DNA of 64,000 bases from Methylomonas sp. UP202. Its GTDB lineage: Bacteria > Pseudomonadota > Gammaproteobacteria > Methylococcales > Methylomonadaceae. Within the stretch, counting starts at the first letter, position 1. Every line of letters begins with the position of its first letter. Positions 18,793-28,562 of this stretch are shown here, piece by piece. Location of the stretch: NCBI RefSeq assembly GCF_029910655.1, contig NZ_CP123897.1:186001-250000 (forward strand), read 5' to 3'. The notes beneath the pieces were generated by a model. It worked only from the letters and a program-made list of their open reading frames with translations, did no database searches and was not told the origin of the DNA. The translations under genes and the position numbers were made by a program.

Positions 18793-18828
18793 CATGCGTC
18801 CGATTACGCTTCGCTAATCGGACCCTAC
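18793..18828 (-). repeat. REP palindrome, right of the RAYT gene (inverted to the left copy)
   Basis: Arms GTCCGATTA and TAATCGGAC recur here with an eight-base centre. The GTAG tetranucleotide is on the minus strand at the outer end. It is almost identical to the reverse complement of 18184-18217, differing by one base in the centre and one extra base by GTAG. Confidence 0.75.
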
Positions 18829-18950
18829 GGACCTGCCGACTGCTTGGCAATTAGGCAAAACCCTCACCGAAGTCGCCAGAAACCTGATTAGGTTTAAGCT
18901 CGGCCCCACAAAACCCAGGCCAAAGCACCCCAAGCCTCATCGAAAACATG

Positions 18951-18971
18951 CTTATAAATCAAATTTATAAG
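18951..18971. other. AT-only inverted repeat downstream of the CSD-DUF1294 gene
   Basis: Perfect nine-base arms CTTATAAAT and ATTTATAAG around CAA, about 65 bases past the stop of the minus-strand gene. It could be a weak terminator or part of the repeat patch. The motif GGGAGAAAACC then GTAAAATC occurs just beyond (about 18990-19027) and again at 18141-18178, in the same orientation. Confidence 0.4.
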
Positions 18972-19035
18972 ACTTAAGTTGAGAGGATTGGGAGAAAACC
19001 GACCGGTGATGTCAAACCGTAAAATCGGAAGCAGG

Positions 19036-19734
19036 CTAATCTGACCAACGAATTTCTGCCACTCGCTTCTTATGGCCACTGTTGGCTTGTAAAAGGCCGA
19101 TGTATTTACTAATCGAGGCATTTATCTCAATAGAGTCGATTTGATGAAGTAAAACTCCACCATCAGCGGATAATAACCAGTTTAAAGAACCACAATTCAT
19201 CAAAACAGTAAGCCAAAAAACGATTCGAAAAGGTTGTTTCTTGGACTTATGTCGAAGTGCGGTTTGCGCTACCAATGCCCCAGGCCAACCGCCGATAACA
19301 GAAGATAAATGCAAAGTGCTTTCCGGTGTCCGCCAATTCCCATGCCTTGCTGCATGCTTATCTAGCGCATAGAGAAAAAATGTTATTACGCTGGCTAATA
19401 AATACAGAACAAAAATCAGTATCGGTATTTTTCCTAAATAAGCCAAATATCCCGAAAATACCAAAAACCCAATTGCAGCTAGGAAGTAAATCGAGCTAAG
19501 GATAGATGGAATGGGCAAAGCTAGTTTTGCAATTTCGAATTTTACTTGCTGGGCTTGTGGCCTGCCTTCCGCATCAACCTTGATTTCAAATGTTACGACA
19601 TCTCCAATAACTGGTCTTCTGGATTGATTGTAAAATCCTTTAATATGAATGAAAATCTCTGGACCGCTCTTGGGTTGAATAAAACCGAAGCCCTTTTCAT
19701 CATTCCATTTTTTGATTACTCCTTCTAAACGCAT
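19036..19734 (-). CDS. Cold-shock domain / DUF1294 membrane protein
   Basis: 232 residues. The N-terminal cold-shock-like domain (about 1-65) has the RNP1-type motif KGFGFIQP. Three to four hydrophobic segments then carry the DUF1294 signature ('FFLYALDKHAARHGNWRTPE', 'GGWPGALVAQ', 'RHKSKKQPFR'). CSD-DUF1294 fusions are common in Proteobacteria and are thought to be membrane-linked nucleic-acid-binding proteins, but no function is proven. A polar tail of about 35 residues after the last helix is longer than I would expect. The gene is clearly AT-richer than its neighbours and sits between two inverted repeat copies, so transfer or repeat-mediated insertion is possible. Confidence 0.85.
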   Translation of the reverse strand: MRLEGVIKKWNDEKGFGFIQPKSGPEIFIHIKGFYNQSRRPVIGDVVTFEIKVDAEGRPQAQQVKFEIAKLALPIPSILSSIYFLAAIGFLVFSGYLAYLGKIPILIFVLYLLASVITFFLYALDKHAARHGNWRTPESTLHLSSVIGGWPGALVAQTALRHKSKKQPFRIVFWLTVLMNCGSLNWLLSADGGVLLHQIDSIEINASISKYIGLLQANSGHKKRVAEIRWSD

Positions 19735-19785
19735 ATTTTCGCTTGCCTATATATCGGTGATTCTGAGTTTAGAGCCAAAGGATTT

Positions 19786-19824
19786 GCTTCACAAAGTGAA
19801 GCGCATCGTTCGCGAATGATGCGC
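19786..19824. other. Two abutting hairpins upstream of the CSD-DUF1294 gene
   Basis: GCTTCAC-AAA-GTGAAGC (19786-19802) runs straight into GCGCATC ... GATGCGC (19801-19824), whose centre TTCGCGAA is itself a palindrome. They lie 50 to 90 bases before the ATG on the minus strand and may be REP-like or regulatory. Confidence 0.4.
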
Positions 19825-19907
19825 CTCCTAACGTCGGCAGCATCCTACAATAGACCACTAATCACTGCTTTAAAATTCGCAGAACATTTCGGATACGCCA
19901 ACGGAAT

Positions 19908-20171
19908 TAATCCCCTTTGCCGCGCCGAGCACCGGAGGGTTTGGGCGGATCAGCCCGATAGGGGCGCGGCAGGGATGCCGCGCGTTTTCGGAGGGCTAAG
20001 GATAGCTCTTCCGAAAACCCCGCTCAAACCCTTCGGAGCGCAGGAGATAAGCGGCATGGGGTGGCCTTTTCTTTGGATACTTTCTTTTGGCCAAGCAAAA
20101 GAAAGTATCTCGGCTGTCGGGCCGAGACCCGACATTAGAAAAACCGTCGCGATAGCGACACGACTAAACCT
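19908..20171 (+). repeat. Intergenic repeat, right copy (longer)
   Basis: Composite element of about 264 bases. It runs GCCGCGCCGAGC, CGGAGGGT, a 100-base block with several small palindromes, AAGCGGCATGGGGTG, then a perfect hairpin TACTTTCTTTT / AAAAGAAAGTA (20078-20107), a second hairpin TCTCGGC / GCCGAGA (20106-20125), and the closing AAACC-GTCGCGA-AGCGACAC. It is the inverted counterpart of 17919-18150. Together with 19786-19824 it accounts for most of the gap from 19735 to 20186, where I see no intact gene. Confidence 0.65.
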
Positions 20172-20186
20172 CAAGCCGCTTATCGT

Positions 20187-20318
20187 CTACGCCGTCAGCT
20201 TAACCCCAAGCACCTTACAGACTTTGATAATGGTCTCGAAGCGCGGTTGGGCGTCGGTGCGTAATGCTTTATACAACGCTTCGCGGCTGATGCCTACGGC
20301 ATTGACTATTTCGGTCAT
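20187..20318 (-). pseudogene. Truncated addiction-module antitoxin (HTH) remnant
   Basis: A 43-codon frame from ATG 20318 to TAG 20187 reads 'NAVGISREALYKALRTD', 'PRFETIIKVCKVLGVKLTA'. This is the C-terminal helix-turn-helix end of HigA-like 'putative addiction module antidote' proteins, normally about 100 residues. An in-frame TAG sits three codons upstream of the ATG, no toxin gene is next to it, and the guaA stop is 16 bases away. It is best read as a relic, though a 43-residue DNA-binding peptide cannot be excluded. Confidence 0.7.
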
Positions 20319-20334
20319 GCCTTGTGTCTATTTC

Positions 20335-21921
20335 TTACTCCCACTCAATCGTCGCCGGCGGCTTGCCGGAGATGTCGTAAGTTACCCTGGAAATGCCCGG
20401 CACTTCGTTGATGATGCGCCTTGAGACCAAGTCCAGAAAGTCGTAGGGCAAGTGTGCCCAACGGGCGGTCATGAAATCGATGGTTTCGACAGCGCGCAAG
20501 GCCACGACGTAGTCGTATTTGCGGCCGTCGCCCATCACGCCGACCGATTTGACCGGCAGGAACACCGCGAAGGCCTGGCTGACTTGGTTGTACAAATCAT
20601 GGCGATACAGTTCTTCGATGAAGATGGCGTCGGCCTTGCGCAGTAAGTCGGCATAGGATTTTTTGACTTCGCCGAGGATGCGCACGCCCAAGCCGGGACC
20701 GGGGAAGGGGTGGCGGTAGATCATGTCGGCCGGCAGGCCCAGTTCCAGGCCGAGTTTGCGCACTTCGTCCTTGAACAGTTCGCGCAGTGGTTCGACCAGT
20801 TTCAGCTTCATGTTTTCCGGCAGGCCGCCGACGTTGTGGTGGGATTTGATCAGATGCGCCTTGCCGCTTTTGGCGCCGGCCGATTCGATGACGTCCGGGT
20901 AGATCGTGCCTTGCGCCAACCATTTGGCGTCGGTCAGTTTGCCGGCTTCCTCGTCGAAAATCTCGACGAACAATCCGCCGATGATTTTGCGTTTTTGCTC
21001 CGGGTCGTTGACGCCGGACAGTGCGCTCATGTAGCGGGCCTCGGCATCGACGCGGATGACCTTGATGCCCATGTGTTCGGCGAACATTGCCATGACCTGA
21101 TCGCCTTCGTGCAGGCGCAACAGGCCGGTATCCACGAACACGCAGGTCAGTTGCGAGGCTATGGCGCGGTGCAATAAGGCCGCGACCACCGATGAATCGA
21201 CGCCGCCGGACAAGCCGAGAATCACTTGGTCGCTACCGACTTTTTCGCGCACCGCGTTGATGCTATCTTCGATGATGTTGCTGGCGTTCCACAGCGCCGC
21301 GCAGCCGCAGATGTCCAATACGAAGCGGCTCAGGATGCGGCCGCCCTGCTTGGTGTGGGTGACTTCCGGGTGGAATTGCAGCGCGTAGAAATTGCGCGCC
21401 TCGTCGGCGATGCCGGCAATCGGCGCGCCGTCGGAGCTGGCGATCAGTTTGAAGCCGTTCGGCAATTCGACCACGCGGTCGCCGTGGCTCATCCATACGT
21501 CGAGTAGGCCGTAGCCTTCCGGTGAGACGTGGTCTTCGATTTCCGTCAACAGTTTGGAGTGGCCGCGAGCGCGAATTTGGGCGTAGCCGAATTCGCGGTG
21601 GTCGGAGGACTCGACCTTGCCGCCCAACTGTTCGGCCATGGTTTGCATACCGTAGCAAATGCCCAGTACCGGCACGCCTAATTCGAACACGGCCTGCGGC
21701 GCGCGCGGGGTGTCGCTGCTGGTCACGGTTTCCGGACCGCCGGACAGGATGATGCCCTTGGCGCCGAAGTTTTTGACTTCGTCGTCGCGACTGTCGCAGG
21801 AATAAATCTCGCAATACACGCCGATCTCGCGGATGCGGCGGGCGATCAGCTGCGTGTATTGCGAACCGAAGTCGAGGATCAGGATTTTGTCGGCGTGGAT
21901 GTTGGATGCGGGAGTCGTCAC
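20335..21921 (-). CDS. guaA: GMP synthase (glutamine-hydrolysing)
   Basis: 528 residues, normal length. The N-terminal class I amidotransferase has the nucleophile in GICYGMQ and the His/Glu of HPEVTHT. The ATP-pyrophosphatase domain begins with the P-loop [10 protein letters not shown]. The C-terminal dimerisation domain ends in '[15 protein letters not shown]'. It converts XMP to GMP. guaB lies upstream on the same strand with a methyltransferase gene inserted between them. Confidence 0.97.
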   Translation of the reverse strand: MTTPASNIHADKILILDFGSQYTQLIARRIREIGVYCEIYSCDSRDDEVKNFGAKGIILSGGPETVTSSDTPRAPQAVFELGVPVLGICYGMQTMAEQLGGKVESSDHREFGYAQIRARGHSKLLTEIEDHVSPEGYGLLDVWMSHGDRVVELPNGFKLIASSDGAPIAGIADEARNFYALQFHPEVTHTKQGGRILSRFVLDICGCAALWNASNIIEDSINAVREKVGSDQVILGLSGGVDSSVVAALLHRAIASQLTCVFVDTGLLRLHEGDQVMAMFAEHMGIKVIRVDAEARYMSALSGVNDPEQKRKIIGGLFVEIFDEEAGKLTDAKWLAQGTIYPDVIESAGAKSGKAHLIKSHHNVGGLPENMKLKLVEPLRELFKDEVRKLGLELGLPADMIYRHPFPGPGLGVRILGEVKKSYADLLRKADAIFIEELYRHDLYNQVSQAFAVFLPVKSVGVMGDGRKYDYVVALRAVETIDFMTARWAHLPYDFLDLVSRRIINEVPGISRVTYDISGKPPATIEWE

Positions 21922-22002
21922 GGGAACACCTTGAAGTAACGGAAGCGGCTTGGGCTTTAATCTAGCCCAAGCCGTCGGAAATAACAGAAAATCGGTCGCT
22001 GC

Positions 22003-22971
22003 CTAGAGTACGCGATACTCGCGGTACAGCCGATCCAGCAGGGCTTTGCTGTCGGCGACCGGCTGGTTCAGTCCGCGCTCGGCGATGCTGCGTTGCAGTT
22101 TTTTCAAAAACCGCAGATAAGGCGCGGCCCGCATGAAGTGGCGCAGGTTGGTATGGCCGCGCACGATCGCGCCGATCCGGTCGGCGTTGCCGCTCAGCGC
22201 TGCCGAGTCGGCTCGGACTTCGGCGGGTTTGAAGAACATCGTTAAATTGCCGCCGTCTTCCGATAAGCGGTATTCGCTTGCGGTTAGGCCGACTTTTTCG
22301 CCCATCCGTTGCAGGGTGTTGGCGTTGAAATTGAACAGATGGGCTTCGTGAAAGCTGCTGGCCGGCGATTGGCAGACGGCCTCGACGTTGGGTACTTCGA
22401 CAACCAGGATACCGTCGGGTTTGAGCAGGCCGCGCAGGCGGCCGAGCACCGCGCTGGGGTCTTCGGTGTGTTCCAGCACGTGCCAAATCGTGACTAGGTC
22501 GAAACTGGCGTCGTCCAGTGCGGCGTCCTGAATGAAGCCGATTTGCAGATTCAAGCCGTATTGGGCGGCGGAATATTCGCCGTAGCCCTTGTTCGGTTCG
22601 ATACCTTGCAGCTCGTGGCCCAGCGATTGAATCAGGTAGGCGAATTCGCCGCCGCCGGTGCCGACGTCCAACACCCGCCGGCGTTGCTGCAACAGATGCT
22701 TGATCTTGGCGTGGCGTTCCAACGCCACCCGGCCGGCGCGCAGAATGTGCTTGGCCTTGGGCGCGTAGGTTTGCTTATAGGCCAGTCGGTAGTCGTCGGC
22801 GTAAAACTGGCGGGGGTCGTGCGGAAACGGGTCGCTCCACACCAGGCCGCAATCCTTGCAGATTACGGTGCGTAGCGCCGCGCCGCTACGGGAACGCTTG
22901 GACAGTACCTCGACATGGCGGCCGCCGCACAGGTTGCAGGGCATGGAGGATTCGAGTTGGTTTGCTTGCAT
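22003..22971 (-). CDS. Class I SAM methyltransferase with N-terminal zinc ribbon
   Basis: 322 residues. The first 45 hold two Cys pairs (CNLCGG and CKDCGL), a likely zinc ribbon. A Rossmann methyltransferase domain follows with motif I VLDVGTGGGEFAYL, an acidic residue in 'LQGIEPN', and 'WHVLEHTEDP' typical of the Methyltransf_23/C-methyltransferase type. Zinc-ribbon members often act on sugars or lipid-linked glycans, but the substrate here is unknown. It sits between guaB and guaA on the same strand (67 bases after guaB, 81 before guaA), so it is probably cotranscribed with them. Confidence 0.85.
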   Translation of the reverse strand: MQANQLESSMPCNLCGGRHVEVLSKRSRSGAALRTVICKDCGLVWSDPFPHDPRQFYADDYRLAYKQTYAPKAKHILRAGRVALERHAKIKHLLQQRRRVLDVGTGGGEFAYLIQSLGHELQGIEPNKGYGEYSAAQYGLNLQIGFIQDAALDDASFDLVTIWHVLEHTEDPSAVLGRLRGLLKPDGILVVEVPNVEAVCQSPASSFHEAHLFNFNANTLQRMGEKVGLTASEYRLSEDGGNLTMFFKPAEVRADSAALSGNADRIGAIVRGHTNLRHFMRAAPYLRFLKKLQRSIAERGLNQPVADSKALLDRLYREYRVL

Positions 22972-23038
22972 GCTGATTTCCGGAAACCCGCCGTCGCCGG
23001 TCGGCGACGGCCAGGGAGCGGACCGGGATCGGTCCGGA

Positions 23039-24526
<1,488 letters not shown>

Positions 24527-24540
24527 TTAATAAGCCCGCC

Positions 24541-24546
24541 ATTGTA
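24541..24546 (-). promoter_or_regulatory. Candidate -10 box for guaB
   Basis: TACAAT on the minus strand 35 to 40 bases before the ATG. A TTGACT lies upstream but 32 bases away, too far to pair with it, so this is only a -10 candidate. Confidence 0.25.
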
Positions 24547-24599
24547 CAACCTAAGCGCGCATCCTAAAAATCGGAAATAGTCAACGGGATTTGCCGGCA

Positions 24600-25070
24600 T
24601 CAAGGGGTTTTCCGGGTCAGCTCGGCGACAATGCGCTGATATTCCTCGGCTTTCGGTCGATGCAGATACACGCCCAGCGCCGCCATCAGGCTGAAAATAT
24701 AGAGGGTGTTGTAACCGTCCCCGATCAGAAACATCCCGAAACCGAACAGCCCGACCCATACGATCAGCCCCTGGGTGACCGCAATCGTGACCAGATAGCG
24801 GGCCGCCGCCGGTTTGGGGCCTGGCATGGTCTGGTTCAGACGCAGCAGGACGTGGCGCAGCAGATTGGTGAACGGAAACAGCACGATGGCAATGCCGTAC
24901 AGCACGCTACGGATCAGCTCGCGCCGGTCGGCCGGCCAGCCGAGCTGAAACTCATTCGGCCAGAAGTGGCAAAACGCGTTGTAGGCTAGCAGCAGCGCCA
25001 GCATCGCGACGCAGATCAGTTTGTGGGCCGTCAGCTTATCGTGGTTGTCTCGACCAGGCGACTCGGGCAT
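24600..25070 (-). CDS. Small integral membrane protein, unknown
   Basis: 156 residues from ATG 25070; the longer frame to 25712 is out-of-frame sequence of the next gene and has no start signal. Four hydrophobic segments fit (about 18-35, 57-74, 92-115 and 122-136), with a polar C-terminus 'RPKAEEYQRIVAELTRKTP'. I do not recognise a family. Its ATG overlaps the stop of the CPBP protease gene (TAATG), so the two are translated together. Confidence 0.7.
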   Translation of the reverse strand: MPESPGRDNHDKLTAHKLICVAMLALLLAYNAFCHFWPNEFQLGWPADRRELIRSVLYGIAIVLFPFTNLLRHVLLRLNQTMPGPKPAAARYLVTIAVTQGLIVWVGLFGFGMFLIGDGYNTLYIFSLMAALGVYLHRPKAEEYQRIVAELTRKTP

Positions 25071-25669
25071 TACTGGCTCCTTAACTGGCGGTGGCGGTAA
25101 TCGCGCAGGATAACAACAAACGCGACGAAGTCGTAAGCGGCGTGGGCCACCATCGGCATCAGCAGGTTGCGCTCGCCGCCGTAATCCAGCAAAACGCCGA
25201 GATAGAGACCGATCAGCAAGGCCAACACCGCGTACAATGGGGTTACCGCGTGTACCAGCGCGAACACCGTGTTGCTCAGCCAGAGCGCGGGCAGCGCGCC
25301 CCAACGGTTCTCCAGCCACGGCTGCAAAAAGCCGCGAAACAACGCTTCCTCGCCGAAGCCGGCTAGACCGGCCAGAATCAGCAGATCGGACCAGTGCCGT
25401 CCGACCAGTCGGGCGCCCAACGTCTCCAGCAGCAATTCGCGAATGTCGCGCAACGCCGGATATTCCAGCGCTTGCAGCGCGAAAAACACGATCAACAGCG
25501 GCAGCGTGGCCAATAAGCCGTTCGCCAATGCCGGTTCCGACCAATCCAAGCCCGCGAACGGATCGACGTCGGTCAACCAGCCGAACAGAACCGCCAGCGG
25601 CGCCAAGCCGGCCTCGAATAGGCAGGCCAGCCGGAAAAAACGGTCTTGCGGCGGAATCGAATCGGACAT
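25070..25669 (-). CDS. CPBP-family intramembrane metalloprotease
   Basis: 199 residues from ATG 25669 (MSDSIPPQD); the frame extends to 25741, but those residues are polar and lack a ribosome site. The three CPBP (Rce1/Abi) motifs are visible: EEALFRG, FALVHA and a closing HAAYDF. Glu, Arg and two His form the membrane-embedded active site. Bacterial members include bacteriocin-immunity and anti-sigma proteases, but most have no known substrate. It is first of a two-gene unit with the 156-residue membrane protein. Confidence 0.85.
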   Translation of the reverse strand: MSDSIPPQDRFFRLACLFEAGLAPLAVLFGWLTDVDPFAGLDWSEPALANGLLATLPLLIVFFALQALEYPALRDIRELLLETLGARLVGRHWSDLLILAGLAGFGEEALFRGFLQPWLENRWGALPALWLSNTVFALVHAVTPLYAVLALLIGLYLGVLLDYGGERNLLMPMVAHAAYDFVAFVVILRDYRHRQLRSQ

Positions 25670-25755
25670 TAGGGGTGGCTGCGAGAAGGGGTTGACCGAA
25701 AATTCTAAACAAAAACCGTTAAAATTGGCAGTCCAAACCAATCCGAGAGCCGCGC

Positions 25756-26028
25756 ATGCAATGCTTTATTTATAAAAGCCTTAAAAAAGACGAACTCTAT
25801 TTATATCTGGACAAGAAAGACGATTTCTCGGCTTTACCGGCTGATTTGTTCGCCAGCTTGGGTCGCTTGCAATTCGTGATGGAGCTGGAGTTGACCCCGG
25901 AACGCAAACTGGCCAGGGAGAAGGTCGAAAAAGTCATCGCCAGCCTGCGGGCGAAAGGCTTTTTCGTGCAACTCCCGCCCACTCGGCTGGCCGATCCGCT
26001 ATCGCTTGCCAACGCCAAGCTGCACTGA
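25756..26028 (+). CDS. ycgL: YcgL-domain protein
   Basis: 90 residues matching the YcgL family throughout ('MQCFIYKSLKKDELYLYL', 'DLFASLGRLQFVMELELTPE'). A small cytosolic alpha/beta protein widespread in Gammaproteobacteria, with no proven activity. The start is fixed by the family N-terminus. It is divergent from the CPBP gene. The 103 bases before the DUF2333 gene show no terminator, so the two may be cotranscribed. Confidence 0.9.
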   Translation: MQCFIYKSLKKDELYLYLDKKDDFSALPADLFASLGRLQFVMELELTPERKLAREKVEKVIASLRAKGFFVQLPPTRLADPLSLANAKLH

Positions 26029-26131
26029 AATCGGCGAATGCCAACCGGTTAATCCGTGCTAACATGGTCGCATTTTTATCGGGGGGCGGCTTTCTCCTGT
26101 TTCTCAAAAGACTCACCGGGAATTGTTACAA

Positions 26132-27151
26132 ATGTCAGATAATCCATTAGCTTACGAAGACTCCAAGTCGAGAGGCATTCTGTGGGGATTCGGATCCTTG
26201 GTCAGCGTGGTGGTCATCGTGATGCTGGTTTTGGGGGAATGGTGGAGCCAGGAGCCGGAACAATTCAGCGTCGAAGATGAAGCGATCGAACGCATGAACG
26301 TGACCCACACCGATCAAATGCCGATCGGCTACGTCTACGCCAACACGCTGGCGCACATTGCCGACGTGATTTTATTCAAGGCCGGCGGGTACTTATCCAA
26401 CGACGTGGCGCCGCCTGGCTTGTTCTGCGATAACATCCAAAGTTTCGAGTACGGCGCGCTGGTCATGCTGCGCGACGGCACCACCGCCTTGCGCAACCAC
26501 TTCGCCCGCGACCAGTCGCAATCGGCCGAAGACCCGGATTTGGCGAAAGCGGAGCCTTATTTTTACTACGAACGCAATTCCTGGGCGCTGCCGTCCACCG
26601 AATCCGAATACGTTAAAGGCGTCGAGGCATTACACGGTTACATGGCGCGTTTGCAAAATCCGACTTCGGAATCCAAACCGGCCCAGTTTCATGCCCGCGC
26701 GGATAACCTGTGGCAATACACCGAGGTCGTCATCAAACGCTTGGGCGGATTGTCCACCCGTTTGGCGGCCAGTACCGACCGCTTCTCCGGCGCCGCGCAC
26801 GGCGACCCCTCCAACCCGGTCGATATGAACATGCCGACCATCGGTCAAACGCCTTGGCTGGAAATCGATAACGTGTTCTACGAAGCGCGCGGCGCCAGCT
26901 GGGCCTTGTTACACATTTTGCGGGCAATCAAGCACGATTTTTCCGACATTTTGCTCGACAAGCGGGCGATGAATACGCTGGACATCATGATCCAGTCGCT
27001 GGAAAAAGCCTTGACGCCGACCTTGAGTCCGGTGGTATTGAACGGCGACGGCTTCGGCCTGTTCGCCAACTATTCGCTGGCGCTGGCCAACTATATCGCC
27101 CGAGCCAATGCGGCGGCCTTGGACTTGCGCGACGTGATGAACCGGGGTTAA
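26132..27151 (+). CDS. DUF2333 family inner-membrane protein
   Basis: 339 residues from ATG 26132 (an in-frame TTG at 26123 is less likely). One N-terminal transmembrane helix (about 17-37, 'GILWGFGSLVSVVVIVMLVL') is followed by a large periplasmic helical domain with the family segments 'MPIGYVYANTLAHIADVILFKAG' (split here over about 65-90) and 'ARGASWALLHILRAIKHDF'. DUF2333 proteins are common in Gammaproteobacteria and their role is unknown. It lies seven bases before a DUF4389 gene and just ahead of dinB. Confidence 0.87.
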   Translation: MSDNPLAYEDSKSRGILWGFGSLVSVVVIVMLVLGEWWSQEPEQFSVEDEAIERMNVTHTDQMPIGYVYANTLAHIADVILFKAGGYLSNDVAPPGLFCDNIQSFEYGALVMLRDGTTALRNHFARDQSQSAEDPDLAKAEPYFYYERNSWALPSTESEYVKGVEALHGYMARLQNPTSESKPAQFHARADNLWQYTEVVIKRLGGLSTRLAASTDRFSGAAHGDPSNPVDMNMPTIGQTPWLEIDNVFYEARGASWALLHILRAIKHDFSDILLDKRAMNTLDIMIQSLEKALTPTLSPVVLNGDGFGLFANYSLALANYIARANAAALDLRDVMNRG

Positions 27152-27158
27152 GGCGGCG

Positions 27159-27461
27159 ATGCAGGACCAAATCAACGAAAACCTGAAAAAAATCGAAACC
27201 TGGAAGCGGATCATCTTCATGGTGATCTACGCGGCCATCGACAGCCTGGTGAAGTTGTTGCTGTGGCTGGTAATTCTGTTGCAGGTCGGTTCGGTGCTGC
27301 TGACTGGCGCATGCAATCCCAACATTCTGAATTTCGGCCGCTCGCTGTCGATTTATCATTACCACATTTTGCTGTTTCTGACCTTCAATACCGACAAATT
27401 GCCGTTTCCGTTCGCGGACTGGAACGACACCGCCAATCTGGAATTGCCCCACAAACCCTAG
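27159..27461 (+). CDS. DUF4389 family membrane protein
   Basis: 100 residues with two hydrophobic helices (about 18-45 and 68-77). The pattern 'NLKKIETWKRIIFMVIYA' and 'LSIYHYHILLFLTFNTDKLP' is characteristic of DUF4389. It sits between the DUF2333 gene and dinB with gaps of seven and six bases. This suggests one operon; function unknown. Confidence 0.85.
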   Translation: MQDQINENLKKIETWKRIIFMVIYAAIDSLVKLLLWLVILLQVGSVLLTGACNPNILNFGRSLSIYHYHILLFLTFNTDKLPFPFADWNDTANLELPHKP

Positions 27462-27467
27462 TCCGCC

Positions 27468-28544
27468 ATGACCGAGGTTCCGCGCAAAATCATCCATATC
27501 GACATGGATGCGTTTTACGCGGCGGTCGAGCAACGCGACCACCCGCAATACCGCAACAAGCCGGTCATCGTCGGCGGCCAGCCCGATTCGCGCGGCGTTG
27601 TCGCCACCTGCAGCTACGAAGCCCGCGTATTCGGCGTACATTCGGCAATGCCGTCGTCGCAGGCCTACCGGCTCTGTCCGCAAGCGATTTTCGTTAGACC
27701 GCGTTTCGACGTGTACCGGGCTGTTTCGGCAGCCATCCGCGCCATCTTCGCCCGCTATTGCGATTGCATCGAGCCCTTGTCGCTGGATGAAGCCTATCTG
27801 GACGTCAGCTCGGCCGAATCGGCGATGCGATTGGCCGGGCAAATCAAACAAGCCATTCGCCGGGAAACCGGACTAATCGCTTCGGCCGGCGTGTCCTATA
27901 ACAAGTTTTTGGCGAAAATCGCCTCGGATTTGGGCAAACCGGACGGTTTGCACTTGATCACCCCCGAGCAAGGCCCGGCCTTCGTCGAAACCCTAGCCGT
28001 CGGCAAATTTCACGGTATCGGTCCGGCCACCGAACGCAAGATGCAGGCGCTCGGAATACTGACCGGCCTGGATTTAAAAAAAGCCCCGCTGGCCTTGTTG
28101 CAGCATCATTTCGGCAAGGCCGCCCAGCATTACCACGACATCGCCCGAGGCGTCGATCACCGGCCGGTGCGGGCAGACAGACAGCGCAAATCGGTCGGCG
28201 TCGAAACCACCTTCGAACGGGACGTCGCCGACGCGGCGACTCAGTCGCGTTTGCTACAGGCTTTATTCAGCCAAGCCCTGTTACGGTTGACCGAAAAGCA
28301 GATGACGGCTTACACGCTGACGGTCAAAATCAAGTACCGCAACTTCGTGCAAGTGACCCGCGCCCGGACGCTGGATCGACCGATCGCCGACGACGCGGAT
28401 ACGCGCCTGTTGCTAGCCGAGTTGTTGCACAGCGCCGGCACCGGCAGCGAGCCGGTGCGATTACTGGGGGTCACCTTATCCGGCCTGGACCCGGAGCGCT
28501 CCGCCGGGCAGTACCACCAGCTCGATTTATTCGAACACCTCTAG
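27468..28544 (+). CDS. dinB: DNA polymerase IV (Y family)
   Basis: 358 residues. Palm motifs IIHIDMDAFYAAVE and PLSLDEAYLDV hold the three catalytic acidic residues. The steric-gate region, thumb and little finger follow in the usual order. The C-terminus QLDLF is a canonical beta-clamp binding motif. It performs error-prone translesion synthesis. It is the last gene of a run with DUF2333 and DUF4389, a position that hides any LexA box; none is visible in the six-base gap. Confidence 0.95.
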   Translation: MTEVPRKIIHIDMDAFYAAVEQRDHPQYRNKPVIVGGQPDSRGVVATCSYEARVFGVHSAMPSSQAYRLCPQAIFVRPRFDVYRAVSAAIRAIFARYCDCIEPLSLDEAYLDVSSAESAMRLAGQIKQAIRRETGLIASAGVSYNKFLAKIASDLGKPDGLHLITPEQGPAFVETLAVGKFHGIGPATERKMQALGILTGLDLKKAPLALLQHHFGKAAQHYHDIARGVDHRPVRADRQRKSVGVETTFERDVADAATQSRLLQALFSQALLRLTEKQMTAYTLTVKIKYRNFVQVTRARTLDRPIADDADTRLLLAELLHSAGTGSEPVRLLGVTLSGLDPERSAGQYHQLDLFEHL

Positions 28545-28562
28545 GACAGGATGACCCGACGC

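Noticed and set aside
25071-25712. N-terminal extension of the 156-residue membrane protein gene
   Set aside because: The extra 214 codons are out-of-frame sequence of the CPBP protease gene, and a TAATG overlap gives a natural start at 25070.
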